Shown here: piece after piece, positions 25,563 through 34,436 of the stretch
Numbering within the stretch: position 1 is the first letter of the stretch
Layout: every line of letters begins with the position of its first letter
Source of the DNA: an uncultured Eubacterium sp.
GTDB lineage: Bacteria > Bacillota > Clostridia > Lachnospirales > Lachnospiraceae
Reading direction: 5' to 3'
Length of the DNA stretch: 64,000 bases
Assembly: GCA_900552795.1 (NCBI GenBank)
Contig: USBB01000009.1
Span: forward strand, 9,646 to 73,645
Position numbers and translations under genes: made by a program
Notes under the pieces: model-generated
Databases searched by the model: none
Told to the model about the DNA's origin: nothing
Seen by the model: only the letters and a program-made list of their open reading frames with translations

Positions 25563-26828
25563 TTATTTATCTTTGATTATTTCTGTAATACGAACACCAA
25601 AGCTTTCTTCAATAACCACTACTTCACCTTTGGCCACATATTTTCCATTCACCAAAACATCTATTGCTTCGCCTGCAATTTTATTAAGTTCAACAATAGT
25701 ACCCGGCGAAAATTCCAAAATATCCTTTATTGATTTTGTGGTTCTTCCAAGCTCAACACTTACTTCAAGCGGAACATCCATTATCAAATCAATATTTTCC
25801 TTCTGCGACAACGCACCTAAATCGTTTGAAAAAGGCTGGAATGAAGCAGGCGCAACATTGACGTCCTGCGGCATTTGAGGCTGCATCTGAGGTGCATATC
25901 CATACGGTGGCATCTGAGGTGCATATCCGTATGGCGGCATTTGAGGCATTCCCATGTTCATCTGAGGTGCATATCCATATGGAGGCATTCCCATGTTCAT
26001 CTGCGCTTCCGGATGCGGCATTTCATTCTCCTGCGGCATTTGAGGCTGCATCTGAGGTGTATTATTCGAAGGTACTGTTTTTTCCTCAGATGCCTGCTCC
26101 GGCTCTTTTGCCGGCTCATCATGAGGCATAAACAATTCAAGCAATTCCTTTGCAAAATCTATAGGATAAAGCTGCATAATTTCAGAATCTATTAAATCAC
26201 CTATCTGCATTTTAAATGCAACCATAACAAATGAATCCAACAAAAAGCCCGGCAATCCTTCTGTCCTATCGCTGTATGTATCAATAATATTTGCAACAGG
26301 CGGACTGATATCAATCTTTCTGTTAAACATTGATGACAAAGATGTAGCTGCTGACCCCATCATCTGGTTCATTGCCTCACCTATTGCACTCAGATGAAGC
26401 TCTGTAAGCTCATCATCATCATCGGCCTGTCCTGGACCTCCCATCATCAAATCAGTGATTATTTTTACATCTCTTTCCTTTAAAATAAGAACATTGTTAC
26501 CATCTATACCCTCTCTGTAGCATATCTGGAGCATAACGCAAGGCCTGTCATATCTTACAGAAAGATCTTCCCACCTTGCTACTGATACAGAAGGAGTTGT
26601 AATATTTACCTTCTGGCTGAGCAAGGAACTAAGAGTAGTAGCTGCAGTTCCCATGCTTATATTAGAAATTTCTCCTACAGCATCCTTTTCAGTGTCTGAG
26701 AGAACAAACTCTTCCACAACATCATCTGCAAGCGTTCCTCCTGTTTTCTCTGATGTCTGCACATCTGCATCTGAATTCATACCGTTAAGCAACGCATTTA
26801 TCTCGTCTTGTGATAACATGCCATCCAT
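25563..26828 (-). CDS. fliY: flagellar motor switch phosphatase FliY (FliN domain)
   Basis: About 421 residues: an N-terminal CheY-binding peptide (MLSQDEINALLNGM), two CheC-like phosphatase half-sites (AVGEISNISMGTAATTL and AIGEAMNQMMGSAATSL), a Pro/Met/Gln/Tyr-rich linker with repeats, and a C-terminal FliN domain (IDLIMDVPLEVSVELGRTT to RITEIIKDK). In the C ring it removes phosphate from CheY-P. Starts at 26840 (GTG), 26828 and 26819 are all possible; the best Shine-Dalgarno spacing favours 26819. It overlaps or nearly abuts fliM. Confidence 0.94.
   Translation of the reverse strand: MDGMLSQDEINALLNGMNSDADVQTSEKTGGTLADDVVEEFVLSDTEKDAVGEISNISMGTAATTLSSLLSQKVNITTPSVSVARWEDLSVRYDRPCVMLQICYREGIDGNNVLILKERDVKIITDLMMGGPGQADDDDELTELHLSAIGEAMNQMMGSAATSLSSMFNRKIDISPPVANIIDTYSDRTEGLPGFLLDSFVMVAFKMQIGDLIDSEIMQLYPIDFAKELLELFMPHDEPAKEPEQASEEKTVPSNNTPQMQPQMPQENEMPHPEAQMNMGMPPYGYAPQMNMGMPQMPPYGYAPQMPPYGYAPQMQPQMPQDVNVAPASFQPFSNDLGALSQKENIDLIMDVPLEVSVELGRTTKSIKDILEFSPGTIVELNKIAGEAIDVLVNGKYVAKGEVVVIEESFGVRITEIIKDK
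25860..26060 (-). repeat. in-frame repeats MPPYGYAPQ in the FliY linker
   Basis: The region between the phosphatase and FliN domains of FliY encodes three copies of MPPYGYAPQ interspersed with MNMGMP and MQPQMPQ units. The DNA repeats about every 27-45 bases. Such tandem units can change number by slippage, so linker length may vary between strains. Confidence 0.85.
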
Positions 26829-26832
26829 TCTC

Positions 26833-27816
26833 CTATTCACTCTCCTCTCTAACTATTTCTGTAACTCTTACCGCATATTTGTCATTAGAATAACCAGGCA
26901 GCGCTAAGAACTTTTTAATATTTCCAACATATACGTCTAATTCCTGATCAACTTTCTTGTCAATCTTGATTATATCTCCTACTTGAAGGTTTGTAAAATC
27001 TCCAACACTTATCCTGCTTGTGCCAAGTACAGCTCTCATAGGCACTTTTGCTCTGTTTATAGCACCTTCTATTATATCCTCATATGAATTGTCATCCTTT
27101 TCTTTCATTGTAGAGAACCAATACTTCGTATTTAACTTATCCACAACAGGCTCAAGAGTATCAAAAGGAAGACATACATTCATAAGACCTTCAATATCTC
27201 CGATTTTTATTTCCAGCGTAACAATGGCAATCGTCTCGCTCGGTGATATTATCTGTGCAAACTGCGAATTAGTCTCTATTCTTTCAAGTCTCGGCGAAAT
27301 CTTTACTACATTCGTCCAAGGTTCCTGCATAAGGTTTACACAAATCGAAAAAATCCTTTCCAATATTGATAACTCAATTTCCGAAAAATCCCTTTCCTTT
27401 TCAAGAGATTTCCCTTCACCTCCAAGCAATCTGTCCACAATCGCAAACCCAAGATTTGATGCCATCTCCATAATAATATTGCCATTTAACGGACTCATTC
27501 CTACTACTCCAAGCAGAACAGGATTTGATAATGCATTGGCAAATTCCGAATAAATAACAACCTCCGAATTAACAACATCAACCGTCACTGACTTACGTAA
27601 ATAGGCTGGAAGATTGGTTGCCAGCAAACGCGCAAAATGTTCAAATATAATTTCCAAGGTTCTTAAATGTTCCTTTGAAAACTTTGACGGTCTTGCAAAA
27701 TCATAATTTTTAACCTGCTTTTCTTCTGTATTCTTAGCTTCATCTATATCCAGCTCGCCTGTACTTAAGGCCTTTAACAGGTTATCAATCTCACTTTGCG
27801 ATAAGACCTCACCCAT
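26833..27816 (-). CDS. fliM: flagellar motor switch protein FliM
   Basis: 327 residues: an N-terminal CheY-P-binding peptide (LSQSEIDNLLKAL), a middle CheC-like domain that contacts FliG (about 45-240), and a C-terminal FliN-like domain (VGDFTNLQVGDIIKID to VRVTEIVREE). It forms the C-ring wall that sets rotation direction. The ATG at 27816 (MGEVLSQ) has GGAGG eight bases upstream. It is followed by fliY, whose product replaces FliN. Confidence 0.96.
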   Translation of the reverse strand: MGEVLSQSEIDNLLKALSTGELDIDEAKNTEEKQVKNYDFARPSKFSKEHLRTLEIIFEHFARLLATNLPAYLRKSVTVDVVNSEVVIYSEFANALSNPVLLGVVGMSPLNGNIIMEMASNLGFAIVDRLLGGEGKSLEKERDFSEIELSILERIFSICVNLMQEPWTNVVKISPRLERIETNSQFAQIISPSETIAIVTLEIKIGDIEGLMNVCLPFDTLEPVVDKLNTKYWFSTMKEKDDNSYEDIIEGAINRAKVPMRAVLGTSRISVGDFTNLQVGDIIKIDKKVDQELDVYVGNIKKFLALPGYSNDKYAVRVTEIVREESE

Positions 27817-27876
27817 CTTCCTCACCTCCTTATTATATTTATCTTGTATTTTTCAAATTAATTTTACTTAAGTTAA

Positions 27877-28398
27877 TTACTGGACTAATATTTCTGACAA
27901 TGTAACAGAGTGTATCATCTCAGTCTGGAACTGGTCTCTTAATGTTGACAAAAGATTATTCTCTATAGTTGTCTTATTTGCAACAACACTGTCATATTTA
28001 TATTTTAAAGCTTCATTTGTTATCTGACTTACTATAAGCTTCATTCCATTATTAATACTAACTGACTTGGTTTCGTAATCCTTTGACTTTTTATTAAGCC
28101 CTATTGTAACCTTAAGTACAACATAGTGTGTTTTACCACCGTCTGTATAAGACACTGTTATACTATTGCTGTCTCCACTCATAACATCAATATATTCGAT
28201 ATCATCAATATTAACATTTCCTGTTCCGCTTCCGGAAGATGTCCCTCCGACATCAAGATCAATTATCTTTGCAACCTTTGAAATAAGATTATTTGTCTTA
28301 TTGTTTGTTGATACCAATGAAAATGTCAATACCACTGTAAGCACCAGATTAATAAGCACTAAAGCAAGTGTTATAACATTAAGCATGCTTTTCTTCAT
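27877..28398 (-). CDS. fliL: flagellar basal body-associated protein FliL
   Basis: 173 residues. An N-terminal membrane helix (about 7-28) is followed by an extracytoplasmic domain ending in the family-type C-terminus (LLSTLRDQFQTEMIHSVTLSEILVQ). FliL rings surround the stator and influence its engagement. The start follows GGAGGATAAGA. It lies between motB and fliM. Confidence 0.88.
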   Translation of the reverse strand: MKKSMLNVITLALVLINLVLTVVLTFSLVSTNNKTNNLISKVAKIIDLDVGGTSSGSGTGNVNIDDIEYIDVMSGDSNSITVSYTDGGKTHYVVLKVTIGLNKKSKDYETKSVSINNGMKLIVSQITNEALKYKYDSVVANKTTIENNLLSTLRDQFQTEMIHSVTLSEILVQ

Positions 28399-28431
28399 TC
28401 TTATCCTCCTACATACTTTCTACAAAATCTT

Positions 28432-29235
28432 CTAACTATAAAATGAATTATAAATTTTTATCTCAACACGTCTGTTCTGTGCCCGTCCTTCTGCTGTAGA
28501 GTTTGAAGCAATAGGAACAGCTTCGCCTCTTCCCATAGACATAAGTGAACTCTCATCAAACCCCTTTTCATTGACCAAAAAATCAAAAACAGAATGAGCT
28601 CTGTGTAAAGAAAGCATCATATTGTTTGGAAATTTTGACGAAGAAATCGGAACATTATCAGTGTGTCCCTCTATAGATATAAGATTATCATCGTATTGTT
28701 TTATTGAATCAGCCACTCTGTCCATAATGGAAACAGCACTTGCCTTTAATTCAGCTTTGCCTGAGTCAAACAAGACTGCACCATTTACATTCAGTACAAC
28801 ATACTTGCTTGTAGCCGTCACTTCAACTATATCTGATAAATTAGAATCTTCCAAAGCACTTTCAATCTGTTCTGCCATATTTTCCGATTCAGCAAGGCCC
28901 TCCTGCTGCACTTTTTCATATGCATCCTCGACCTCTTGTGAAACATCACCTTCTGTATTCAATCCTACATTATAATACTGTGCACTCAAAGCATTTAACT
29001 GGCTTGCTCCGCTGCTTACCAAAATACCTTCTTCCCTGACAGTAGAACCTCCTCCCGGCAGCACACTGAAAGTAGCAGATAAAGAGGCCGCAATCTGCTG
29101 AAATTTTTCAGCATCAACAGTTGACATTGAAAACAGCAAAACGAAAAAACATAAAAGTAAATTCATTAAATCGCTGAACGTAGTCATCCACATAGGAGAA
29201 CCAGGTGATGTATCCTCCGGACGTCTTTTTGCCAT
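28432..29235 (-). CDS. motB: flagellar stator protein MotB
   Basis: 267 residues. The N-terminal membrane helix carries the proton-path Asp in TTFSDLMNLLLCFFVLLFSM. A linker or plug leads to an OmpA-like peptidoglycan-binding domain with GAVLFDSGKAELK, IEGHTDNVPI and SLHRAHSVFDFL. With MotA it converts ion flow to torque. A Tyr is absent where Na+-type PomB/MotS would differ, so ion choice is not settled. The start shares one base with the motA stop. Confidence 0.95.
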   Translation of the reverse strand: MAKRRPEDTSPGSPMWMTTFSDLMNLLLCFFVLLFSMSTVDAEKFQQIAASLSATFSVLPGGGSTVREEGILVSSGASQLNALSAQYYNVGLNTEGDVSQEVEDAYEKVQQEGLAESENMAEQIESALEDSNLSDIVEVTATSKYVVLNVNGAVLFDSGKAELKASAVSIMDRVADSIKQYDDNLISIEGHTDNVPISSSKFPNNMMLSLHRAHSVFDFLVNEKGFDESSLMSMGRGEAVPIASNSTAEGRAQNRRVEIKIYNSFYS

Positions 29236-30026
29236 TAAATTTCACCTTCTTCCGGCGATATTCCTCTTCTGACTGTTGGAGAAAGGAATGACTTTAACTT
29301 TTCTTCAATAACCCTCGGATTCTCTCCGGCCTGAATTGACAACAATCCCTCAATAACTATTTCTTTCATCTGATACTCTTTTGCATTAATCCCCTTAAGC
29401 TTATTTGCAACAGGGAAACACAACCAGTTTGCAATAAGTGAACCATATAAAGTTGTAAGAAGTGCAACAGCCATATTAGGACCGATTGTTGATGAATCCG
29501 TAAGATTCTTAAGCATATTAACAAGACCTATAAGAGTACCTATCATACCCCATGCCGGAGCCATGGAAGCCCATGTTTCAAAAAATCCTGCAACACCTCT
29601 GTGTCTTTCATCCATATTATTAAGCTCTGTTTCAAGTATACCTCTTACCAGTTCAGGCTCTGTGCCATCAACTATTAAAAGAATACCTTTCTTCATAAAA
29701 TCATCATCAAGATTCCCCGCAACTTCTTCCAAAGCAAGTAAACCTTCTTTTCTTGCTACATTTGACAAATCAATTATCTGTGAAATTATAGCACCATGGT
29801 CCAGTTTAGGATCCTTGAATGCAACCTTCATGCCTTTTAAATTGCTTATAAATTCTTTAATTGTGTAAGAGGCAACAAGACATGAGATAGAGCCTCCAAA
29901 CGTAATAATAATTGATGGTATATCAATAAAACTATCTGTAATGGCAGAAACACCGCCACTTGATATAATACCGAAAATTACCATTACAAAACCTAAAACT
30001 AATCCTAAAAGTGTAGCTATATCCAC
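29235..30026 (-). CDS. motA: flagellar stator protein MotA
   Basis: 263 residues with four membrane helices and a large cytosolic loop. The signatures are the first helix with GLVLGFVMVIFGI, the FETWASMAPAWGMIGTLIGLVNML helix (shown here as family resemblance) and SLIANWLCFPVANKL. The frame opens with GTG at 30026 (VDIATLLG), and its Shine-Dalgarno is weak. It pairs with motB in the usual order after flbD. Confidence 0.95.
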   Translation of the reverse strand: MDIATLLGLVLGFVMVIFGIISSGGVSAITDSFIDIPSIIITFGGSISCLVASYTIKEFISNLKGMKVAFKDPKLDHGAIISQIIDLSNVARKEGLLALEEVAGNLDDDFMKKGILLIVDGTEPELVRGILETELNNMDERHRGVAGFFETWASMAPAWGMIGTLIGLVNMLKNLTDSSTIGPNMAVALLTTLYGSLIANWLCFPVANKLKGINAKEYQMKEIVIEGLLSIQAGENPRVIEEKLKSFLSPTVRRGISPEEGEI

Positions 30027-30054
30027 TGCACGACACCATCCATTTCTTATATAT

Positions 30055-30246
30055 TTAATTCAGACCTGAGAATATCTTTCTCTTATACGCAATCACTTTA
30101 TCAATAACTTCATCACAGCTTTCTTTTACTATGTACTTAGCACCCGTTGTCAAAGTAATTACCGTATCAGGCGTAGCTTCCAGAGTCTGTATAATTTCCG
30201 CATTAATGACAAAACCCATACCGTTTATTCTGGTCACATTTATCAA
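30055..30246 (-). CDS. flbD: flagellar protein FlbD
   Basis: 63 residues, the whole length of the small FlbD/YlzI family: MINVTRINGMGFVINAEII, then ATPDTVITLTTGAKYIV. Function is unknown, but the gene nearly always lies between flgE and motA. The start is TTG, seven bases after GGAGG. The 220 bases upstream hold the flgE terminator-like hairpin and AT-rich sequence; I see no convincing sigma-D promoter there. Confidence 0.9.
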   Translation of the reverse strand: MINVTRINGMGFVINAEIIQTLEATPDTVITLTTGAKYIVKESCDEVIDKVIAYKRKIFSGLN

Positions 30247-30425
30247 AAGTCCACCTCCATAAACAATCTTAACAAATGCTTCTATTAACTTACAAATACA
30301 AAATACACGTCATTTATACAAAAAAACAACTATATATATTAAACCACTTATAAAGAATTATTGCAACATAATACTGCAAATTTATAACTTTTTTCGACAA
30401 TCTTTGCTGAATTTTAAAATAAATA

Positions 30426-30446
30426 GGGCACGAAAAATTCGTGCCC
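30426..30446 (-). terminator. perfect hairpin after flgE, possible internal terminator
   Basis: GGGCACGAA and TTCGTGCCC form a nine-base perfect stem with a three-base loop, 20 bases past the flgE stop. On the transcript TATTTATTTT follows, and on the other strand an ATTTTTT run. It would lower expression of genes after flgE unless transcription reads through. Confidence 0.8.
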
Positions 30447-30466
30447 ATTTTTTGCAGAAATAGGAA

Positions 30467-31816
30467 TTATCTCTTCAAATTAATAAGTTCCTCAAGCATA
30501 CTGTCTGAAACAGTGATAATTCTTGAGTTTGCCTGATATCCTCTCTGTGTAGTAATCATAGACGTAAACTGGTCAGCAAGGTCTACATTTGACATTTCAA
30601 GATAACCAGAGCTGATAGAACCGCCTGATTCTGTAACATCCTGTCCGATACCGTCAAATGTACCTGAATTAAGTGTTGCTGCATAGAGATTTTCACCAAT
30701 CTTTTCAAGACCCGCAGGGTTAGGGAATGTTGTAACTGCAATCTGTCCTATGACCTTCGTATCACCATTACTGTAGCTGGCAACAATCTGTCCTGCATCA
30801 TTAATTCCCACAGCACTCATTTTACCTACAGCTTTACCGGCTCCCTCACCCTTAATACCTGTCTTGCTGTCAATATCTGAAGGATCCGCAAACATAGTCA
30901 TTCCTGACGCATCAAGCTTCAAAACAGACTCACCATCACCTCTGTTTGTACCGATATTATTTACATCAATAGCCTCATCGCCTGTTCCTTTAAGTACAAG
31001 GGAAAGATTTGCCATTCCTTCCATAGCTTTACCTGTTGTCGTGCTGAATTCAAAAGAACCACTGCCGCCGTCTGCAGTATCAGGCTCTATTGTTATTCCT
31101 GTAGGCTGACCGTTCTTTGTAACCGCTCCGCCTTTTATTGTGTATGTAGTTACAGGCTGTGCACCTGCACCGCCGCCTGCGTCATTATATTCCAATGTAA
31201 GCGAAGCCTGATATTCATTACCAAGTTCATCATAGAAATTGATTGTAAATACACTGCTGCTTGTTGATCTTGCATCTATATTACCTGTAACAGTAACACC
31301 CGTTGTTTTTGCTGGTTCTGTATACATATATTCAGGACTTGTAACGTAAAGAGGCTGAACTTTATCTTTTATAACCTCACCGTTTTCATCAACCTTCCAC
31401 CCCATAACATTAGCTCCGGCCTGTGTTACCAGCGCACCGCTTATATCTGTGGTAAAATCTCCTGCTCTTGTAAAGTATGTATTTCCACCTTCATTTACAA
31501 CAAAAAATGCATCACCTGATATCATAAGATCCCAAGGATTATCTGTACGCTCTGTAGCTCCCTGTGAAGAAATGTTAGTTGAAATAGCGCCAACAGATGA
31601 ACCAAGACCAATCTGTTTTGCGTTAGTACCGCCTTTACCACTTTCTCCATTAGGACCTGATGCAGTCTGTGTTGTCTGATAAAATACATCTCTGAATGTA
31701 ACTCCCTGTGATTTATAAGCAACCGTGTTGACATTGGCAATATTATTACCAATAACGTCCATTTTTGTCTGATGTGCCTTTAATCCTGACACAGCAGAAT
31801 ACATTGATCTCATCAT
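30467..31816 (-). CDS. flgE: flagellar hook protein FlgE
   Basis: 449 residues. The N-terminal rod/hook signature is MMRSMYSAVSGLKAHQTKMD, with GNNIANVNTVAYKSQGVTF. Then come the hook core domains, and the C-terminal SGYLEMSNVDLADQFTSMI with TQRGYQANSRIITVSD forms the D0 helix. It polymerises into the hook. GGAGGAAATAATATT precedes the ATG. The 116-base gap upstream holds a hairpin; a terminator-like hairpin follows. Confidence 0.96.
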   Translation of the reverse strand: MMRSMYSAVSGLKAHQTKMDVIGNNIANVNTVAYKSQGVTFRDVFYQTTQTASGPNGESGKGGTNAKQIGLGSSVGAISTNISSQGATERTDNPWDLMISGDAFFVVNEGGNTYFTRAGDFTTDISGALVTQAGANVMGWKVDENGEVIKDKVQPLYVTSPEYMYTEPAKTTGVTVTGNIDARSTSSSVFTINFYDELGNEYQASLTLEYNDAGGGAGAQPVTTYTIKGGAVTKNGQPTGITIEPDTADGGSGSFEFSTTTGKAMEGMANLSLVLKGTGDEAIDVNNIGTNRGDGESVLKLDASGMTMFADPSDIDSKTGIKGEGAGKAVGKMSAVGINDAGQIVASYSNGDTKVIGQIAVTTFPNPAGLEKIGENLYAATLNSGTFDGIGQDVTESGGSISSGYLEMSNVDLADQFTSMITTQRGYQANSRIITVSDSMLEELINLKR

Positions 31817-31882
31817 AATATTATTTCCTCCGGTTTTTTAAAAAATAATCACGGACTGTATATTTATGACTTCTGCCATAGC

Positions 31883-31908
31883 TTATCCCTTCCGTCATTC
31901 AGGGATAA
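31883..31908 (-). other. hairpin in the flgE leader
   Basis: TTATCCCT and AGGGATAA form an eight-base perfect stem with a ten-base loop, 67 bases upstream of flgE. No uridine tract follows, so it is not a classical terminator. It may be an mRNA-processing or stability site that raises hook protein yield (inference). Confidence 0.5.
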
Positions 31909-31932
31909 TTTAACTTCCTTAAAAAGGTCCGG

Positions 31933-32358
31933 TTAAATTATAACAGCTCCGTCGATATTTGTAAAAATATTTTCTTCGTTCATATTCTGGTCCATTGCTG
32001 TAACTACCGTCTTGTTCTTAGTATTAACAATGAAAGCCATATCGTCTAATAATACCAGTGTCTCATTAATTCCTTTCATGCCGGCTTTTCTGGTTCCTTC
32101 CGTAAGCCTCTTTATCTGCTCATCAGTAAGAGCAATATCTCTTTGTCTGAGTCTTGCATCTGCATGTTTGGAAAACTTCAATTCTTCAGCTTTAGTACTG
32201 TCAGCAATTTCTTCTATACTTCTTTGATTTTTTAATATATCCTCAAAAGAAAGTGCAGAAGCTTCTGTGTTAAGCGAACATTGTCCTTTTCTTTTAGAAA
32301 CAGCACCGGCTGCCTGCTGAATCGATGTATAACCACCGGCTGTAATATTATTTAACAT
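31933..32358 (-). CDS. TIGR02530-family flagellar operon protein
   Basis: 141 residues. The conserved part is the C-terminal half: FSKHADARLRQRDIALTDEQ, then GINETLVLLDDMAFIVNTKNKTVVTA. This family lies between flgD and flgE in many Firmicutes; its biochemical role is not known. The start follows GAGGAGTGATGTT. The N-terminal ~45 residues are variable. Confidence 0.85.
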   Translation of the reverse strand: MLNNITAGGYTSIQQAAGAVSKRKGQCSLNTEASALSFEDILKNQRSIEEIADSTKAEELKFSKHADARLRQRDIALTDEQIKRLTEGTRKAGMKGINETLVLLDDMAFIVNTKNKTVVTAMDQNMNEENIFTNIDGAVII

Positions 32359-32370
32359 AACATCACTCCT

Positions 32371-32925
32371 CTACTTATCCTGACTTACCTCATCCTTGAT
32401 GTCAGTATCACTGTTTTCGGTTTTATCATCTTTACCGTCAACTTTATCGCCATTACCATCACCCTTATCATCCTCTGAAGGCTTTGTAATCTGATCAAAA
32501 AATTTATCATCCATAACAGTATCGAGGTCTTTAATATCATAAAGCTTTCCGCCGATTCCAAGATAAACCTTTCCATCTATAACTTCCCAATAATCAACCT
32601 TACCTGCAACCATTCCTGTCGCATTGTTATTAGTAGCCATGATAACAGCCTTTCCTACTAAAGAAGATGCCATCTGCTGCTCCACCCTGTTGTTCATCTG
32701 ATTAGTAGCCTCAACCTGAGTAAATACTGCCATCTGCGCTATTGACTCAGTATTATCCTTTGGCTGCATAGGATCCTGATACTGCATCTGAGCTACCAGA
32801 AGCTTTAAAAAATCATTAATATCAAGTGTTGCTGCACTATTTGAATCATTTTTGTGTGTCGAGCTAAGACCTGAATTAGCGTTATTATTATTTGCAACAC
32901 CATTTACAATATCTGAAAATATCAT
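32371..32925 (-). CDS. flgD: flagellar hook capping protein FlgD
   Basis: 184 residues. The N-terminal capping motif is LDINDFLKLLVAQMQYQDPMQP, followed by AQMAVFTQVEATNQM. The C-terminal part is short (GKAVIMATNNNATGMVAGKVDY) and ends in a Lys/Asp-rich tail, without the Tudor/Fn-III-type domains of enteric FlgD. It caps the growing hook. The start follows AAGGAGTTTAA. Confidence 0.93.
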   Translation of the reverse strand: MIFSDIVNGVANNNNANSGLSSTHKNDSNSAATLDINDFLKLLVAQMQYQDPMQPKDNTESIAQMAVFTQVEATNQMNNRVEQQMASSLVGKAVIMATNNNATGMVAGKVDYWEVIDGKVYLGIGGKLYDIKDLDTVMDDKFFDQITKPSEDDKGDGNGDKVDGKDDKTENSDTDIKDEVSQDK

Positions 32926-32953
32926 TTAAACTCCTTTCCGCATAAATAATTCA

Positions 32954-34360
32954 TTATGCAATAAATTCTACACTGCTGTTCTCATTTACCGGAAGCGTCT
33001 GCTTCTCATCATCTTCCTCATCAAAGGATGCATCAAGCTCATCAAGATTAATCTTACGTCTTGCTTTTGATGAATTATTCTGCTTATCCGCCTCAGAAAA
33101 ACCTGAATCATTATTGAAACTATTACTTTGAACAGTCACTTCAACTGCCTCAACCTTAATTCCCTGATTTTCAAAAGTTTCTTTAAGCGTATTAATCTGA
33201 CTTTCGATAGCACGCTTTACCTGCTCATCCTGTGTAACTATCTGTGCAGTAACAATACCGTCTTTAACGGAAACAAGCAGATTAACTTTTCCAAGATTTT
33301 CAGGCGTAAGCTGAATTTCCATACTCTGAACAGTCTGTGTTGTCGTAATGTTGATCGCATTTACAACCTGTCTTACAATGCTTACCGTATTAACATTTCC
33401 GTTATTTGAATTAAACACAGTCTCAAATGTCTGCGTTATATTCTGCGTCATATTTTCTGCATTTTCTCCGACTGACTGATTTGCAATATCTTTTGCCGAC
33501 ATACCATCTTTGCTGTCAGAACTGTTGTATGAGGCATTTTTATCCTGTGATGACATTTCCTTTGAAGAATTTACCGTAAGCTTTGAATCAATAACCTGCT
33601 CAAGTGTCTGTTCATCGTCTGAATTACTGTCCGGATTTCCATTAATTTCTTCACCATTTACATGATTTTGTGCTTCTGTATCATTAACTCCGGCAGAATC
33701 TTGTGCATTAATTAAAGAATTATCATTTAAAAGAAAATCATCAGATATATCTGCAATAGCCTTTTGAAGCTGCTCATCTGACAAACCAAGCTGATTTTTA
33801 AGATTTTGCATCTGACCATTGATAAAATCTGTCAATTCTTTCAAAGAAGCAAGCATATTTTCATCGGTCAAAACAGAAAAAGCATCTGAGCCGCCTGAAG
33901 CTGCAACAACAAGCTTTAACATATTTTCCGGCTGCATTAAATCCGCTATTGAAAAACCTAACATTTTCATGTATTCTTCAAGATCTTTGTCACTGATTCC
34001 AAGAACTTTTTTAATCTTATCAGCTATCTTTTTTACAGTTTCTTCAACCTTTGAAGCATCTTCGTCTGAAATTTTAACTGAATCAGAATCCTTTAAATTA
34101 TCAGATGTGTTCTTTACTGTATTATTATCATCTGCCTTAAAAGAAGCATCTTTATTTTCAGCCCTTGTAACAGGTTTCGCCTGAACACTGTTATCAAATG
34201 TTGTCTTTTGAGATGAAACATAAGAACCGGCATTACTGCTTATTGACTTAGTAATTATACTGTCAAAGCTTTCTTTTACAGCCTTATTATTTTTCATTCC
34301 CGACACACGGTTATCACTTCCGCCTGTGCTTTTTACCGCACCTATCGCTGTACTTACCAT
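32954..34360 (-). CDS. fliK: flagellar hook-length control protein FliK
   Basis: 468 residues. Most is low-complexity Asp/Ser/Asn-rich sequence, as expected for a secreted molecular ruler. The conserved C-terminal Flg_hook domain is clear (about 325-400): SMEIQLTPENLGKVNLLVSV, IVTAQIVTQDEQVKRAI and LKETFENQGIKVEAVEV. It triggers the FlhB specificity switch. AGAAAGGAGGTAGGAC gives a strong start. The 177-base gap upstream carries a sigma-D-like promoter and a five-codon reading frame. Confidence 0.93.
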   Translation of the reverse strand: MVSTAIGAVKSTGGSDNRVSGMKNNKAVKESFDSIITKSISSNAGSYVSSQKTTFDNSVQAKPVTRAENKDASFKADDNNTVKNTSDNLKDSDSVKISDEDASKVEETVKKIADKIKKVLGISDKDLEEYMKMLGFSIADLMQPENMLKLVVAASGGSDAFSVLTDENMLASLKELTDFINGQMQNLKNQLGLSDEQLQKAIADISDDFLLNDNSLINAQDSAGVNDTEAQNHVNGEEINGNPDSNSDDEQTLEQVIDSKLTVNSSKEMSSQDKNASYNSSDSKDGMSAKDIANQSVGENAENMTQNITQTFETVFNSNNGNVNTVSIVRQVVNAINITTTQTVQSMEIQLTPENLGKVNLLVSVKDGIVTAQIVTQDEQVKRAIESQINTLKETFENQGIKVEAVEVTVQSNSFNNDSGFSEADKQNNSSKARRKINLDELDASFDEEDDEKQTLPVNENSSVEFIA

Positions 34361-34389
34361 GTCCTACCTCCTTTCTATAATATTATAGA

Positions 34390-34407
34390 TTACGCAGATT
34401 GATTCAT
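34390..34407 (-). CDS. five-codon mini-ORF upstream of fliK
   Basis: ATG AAT CAA TCT GCG TAA, preceded at normal spacing by AGGAG (AGGAGTGTTCAGT). It ends 30 bases before fliK, which has its own Shine-Dalgarno. It may be a leader peptide or a chance start; too short to judge by composition. Confidence 0.25.
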   Translation of the reverse strand: MNQSA

Positions 34408-34436
34408 ACTGAACACTCCTGTAATCATATATAAAA

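Noticed and set aside
31817..31932. Possible c-di-GMP riboswitch in the flgE leader
   Set aside because: I looked for the GEMM-type conserved blocks (GGGCAAACC-like and GGACGCAAAGCCUC-like). They are absent; only a simple hairpin is present. The flgB leader was also negative.
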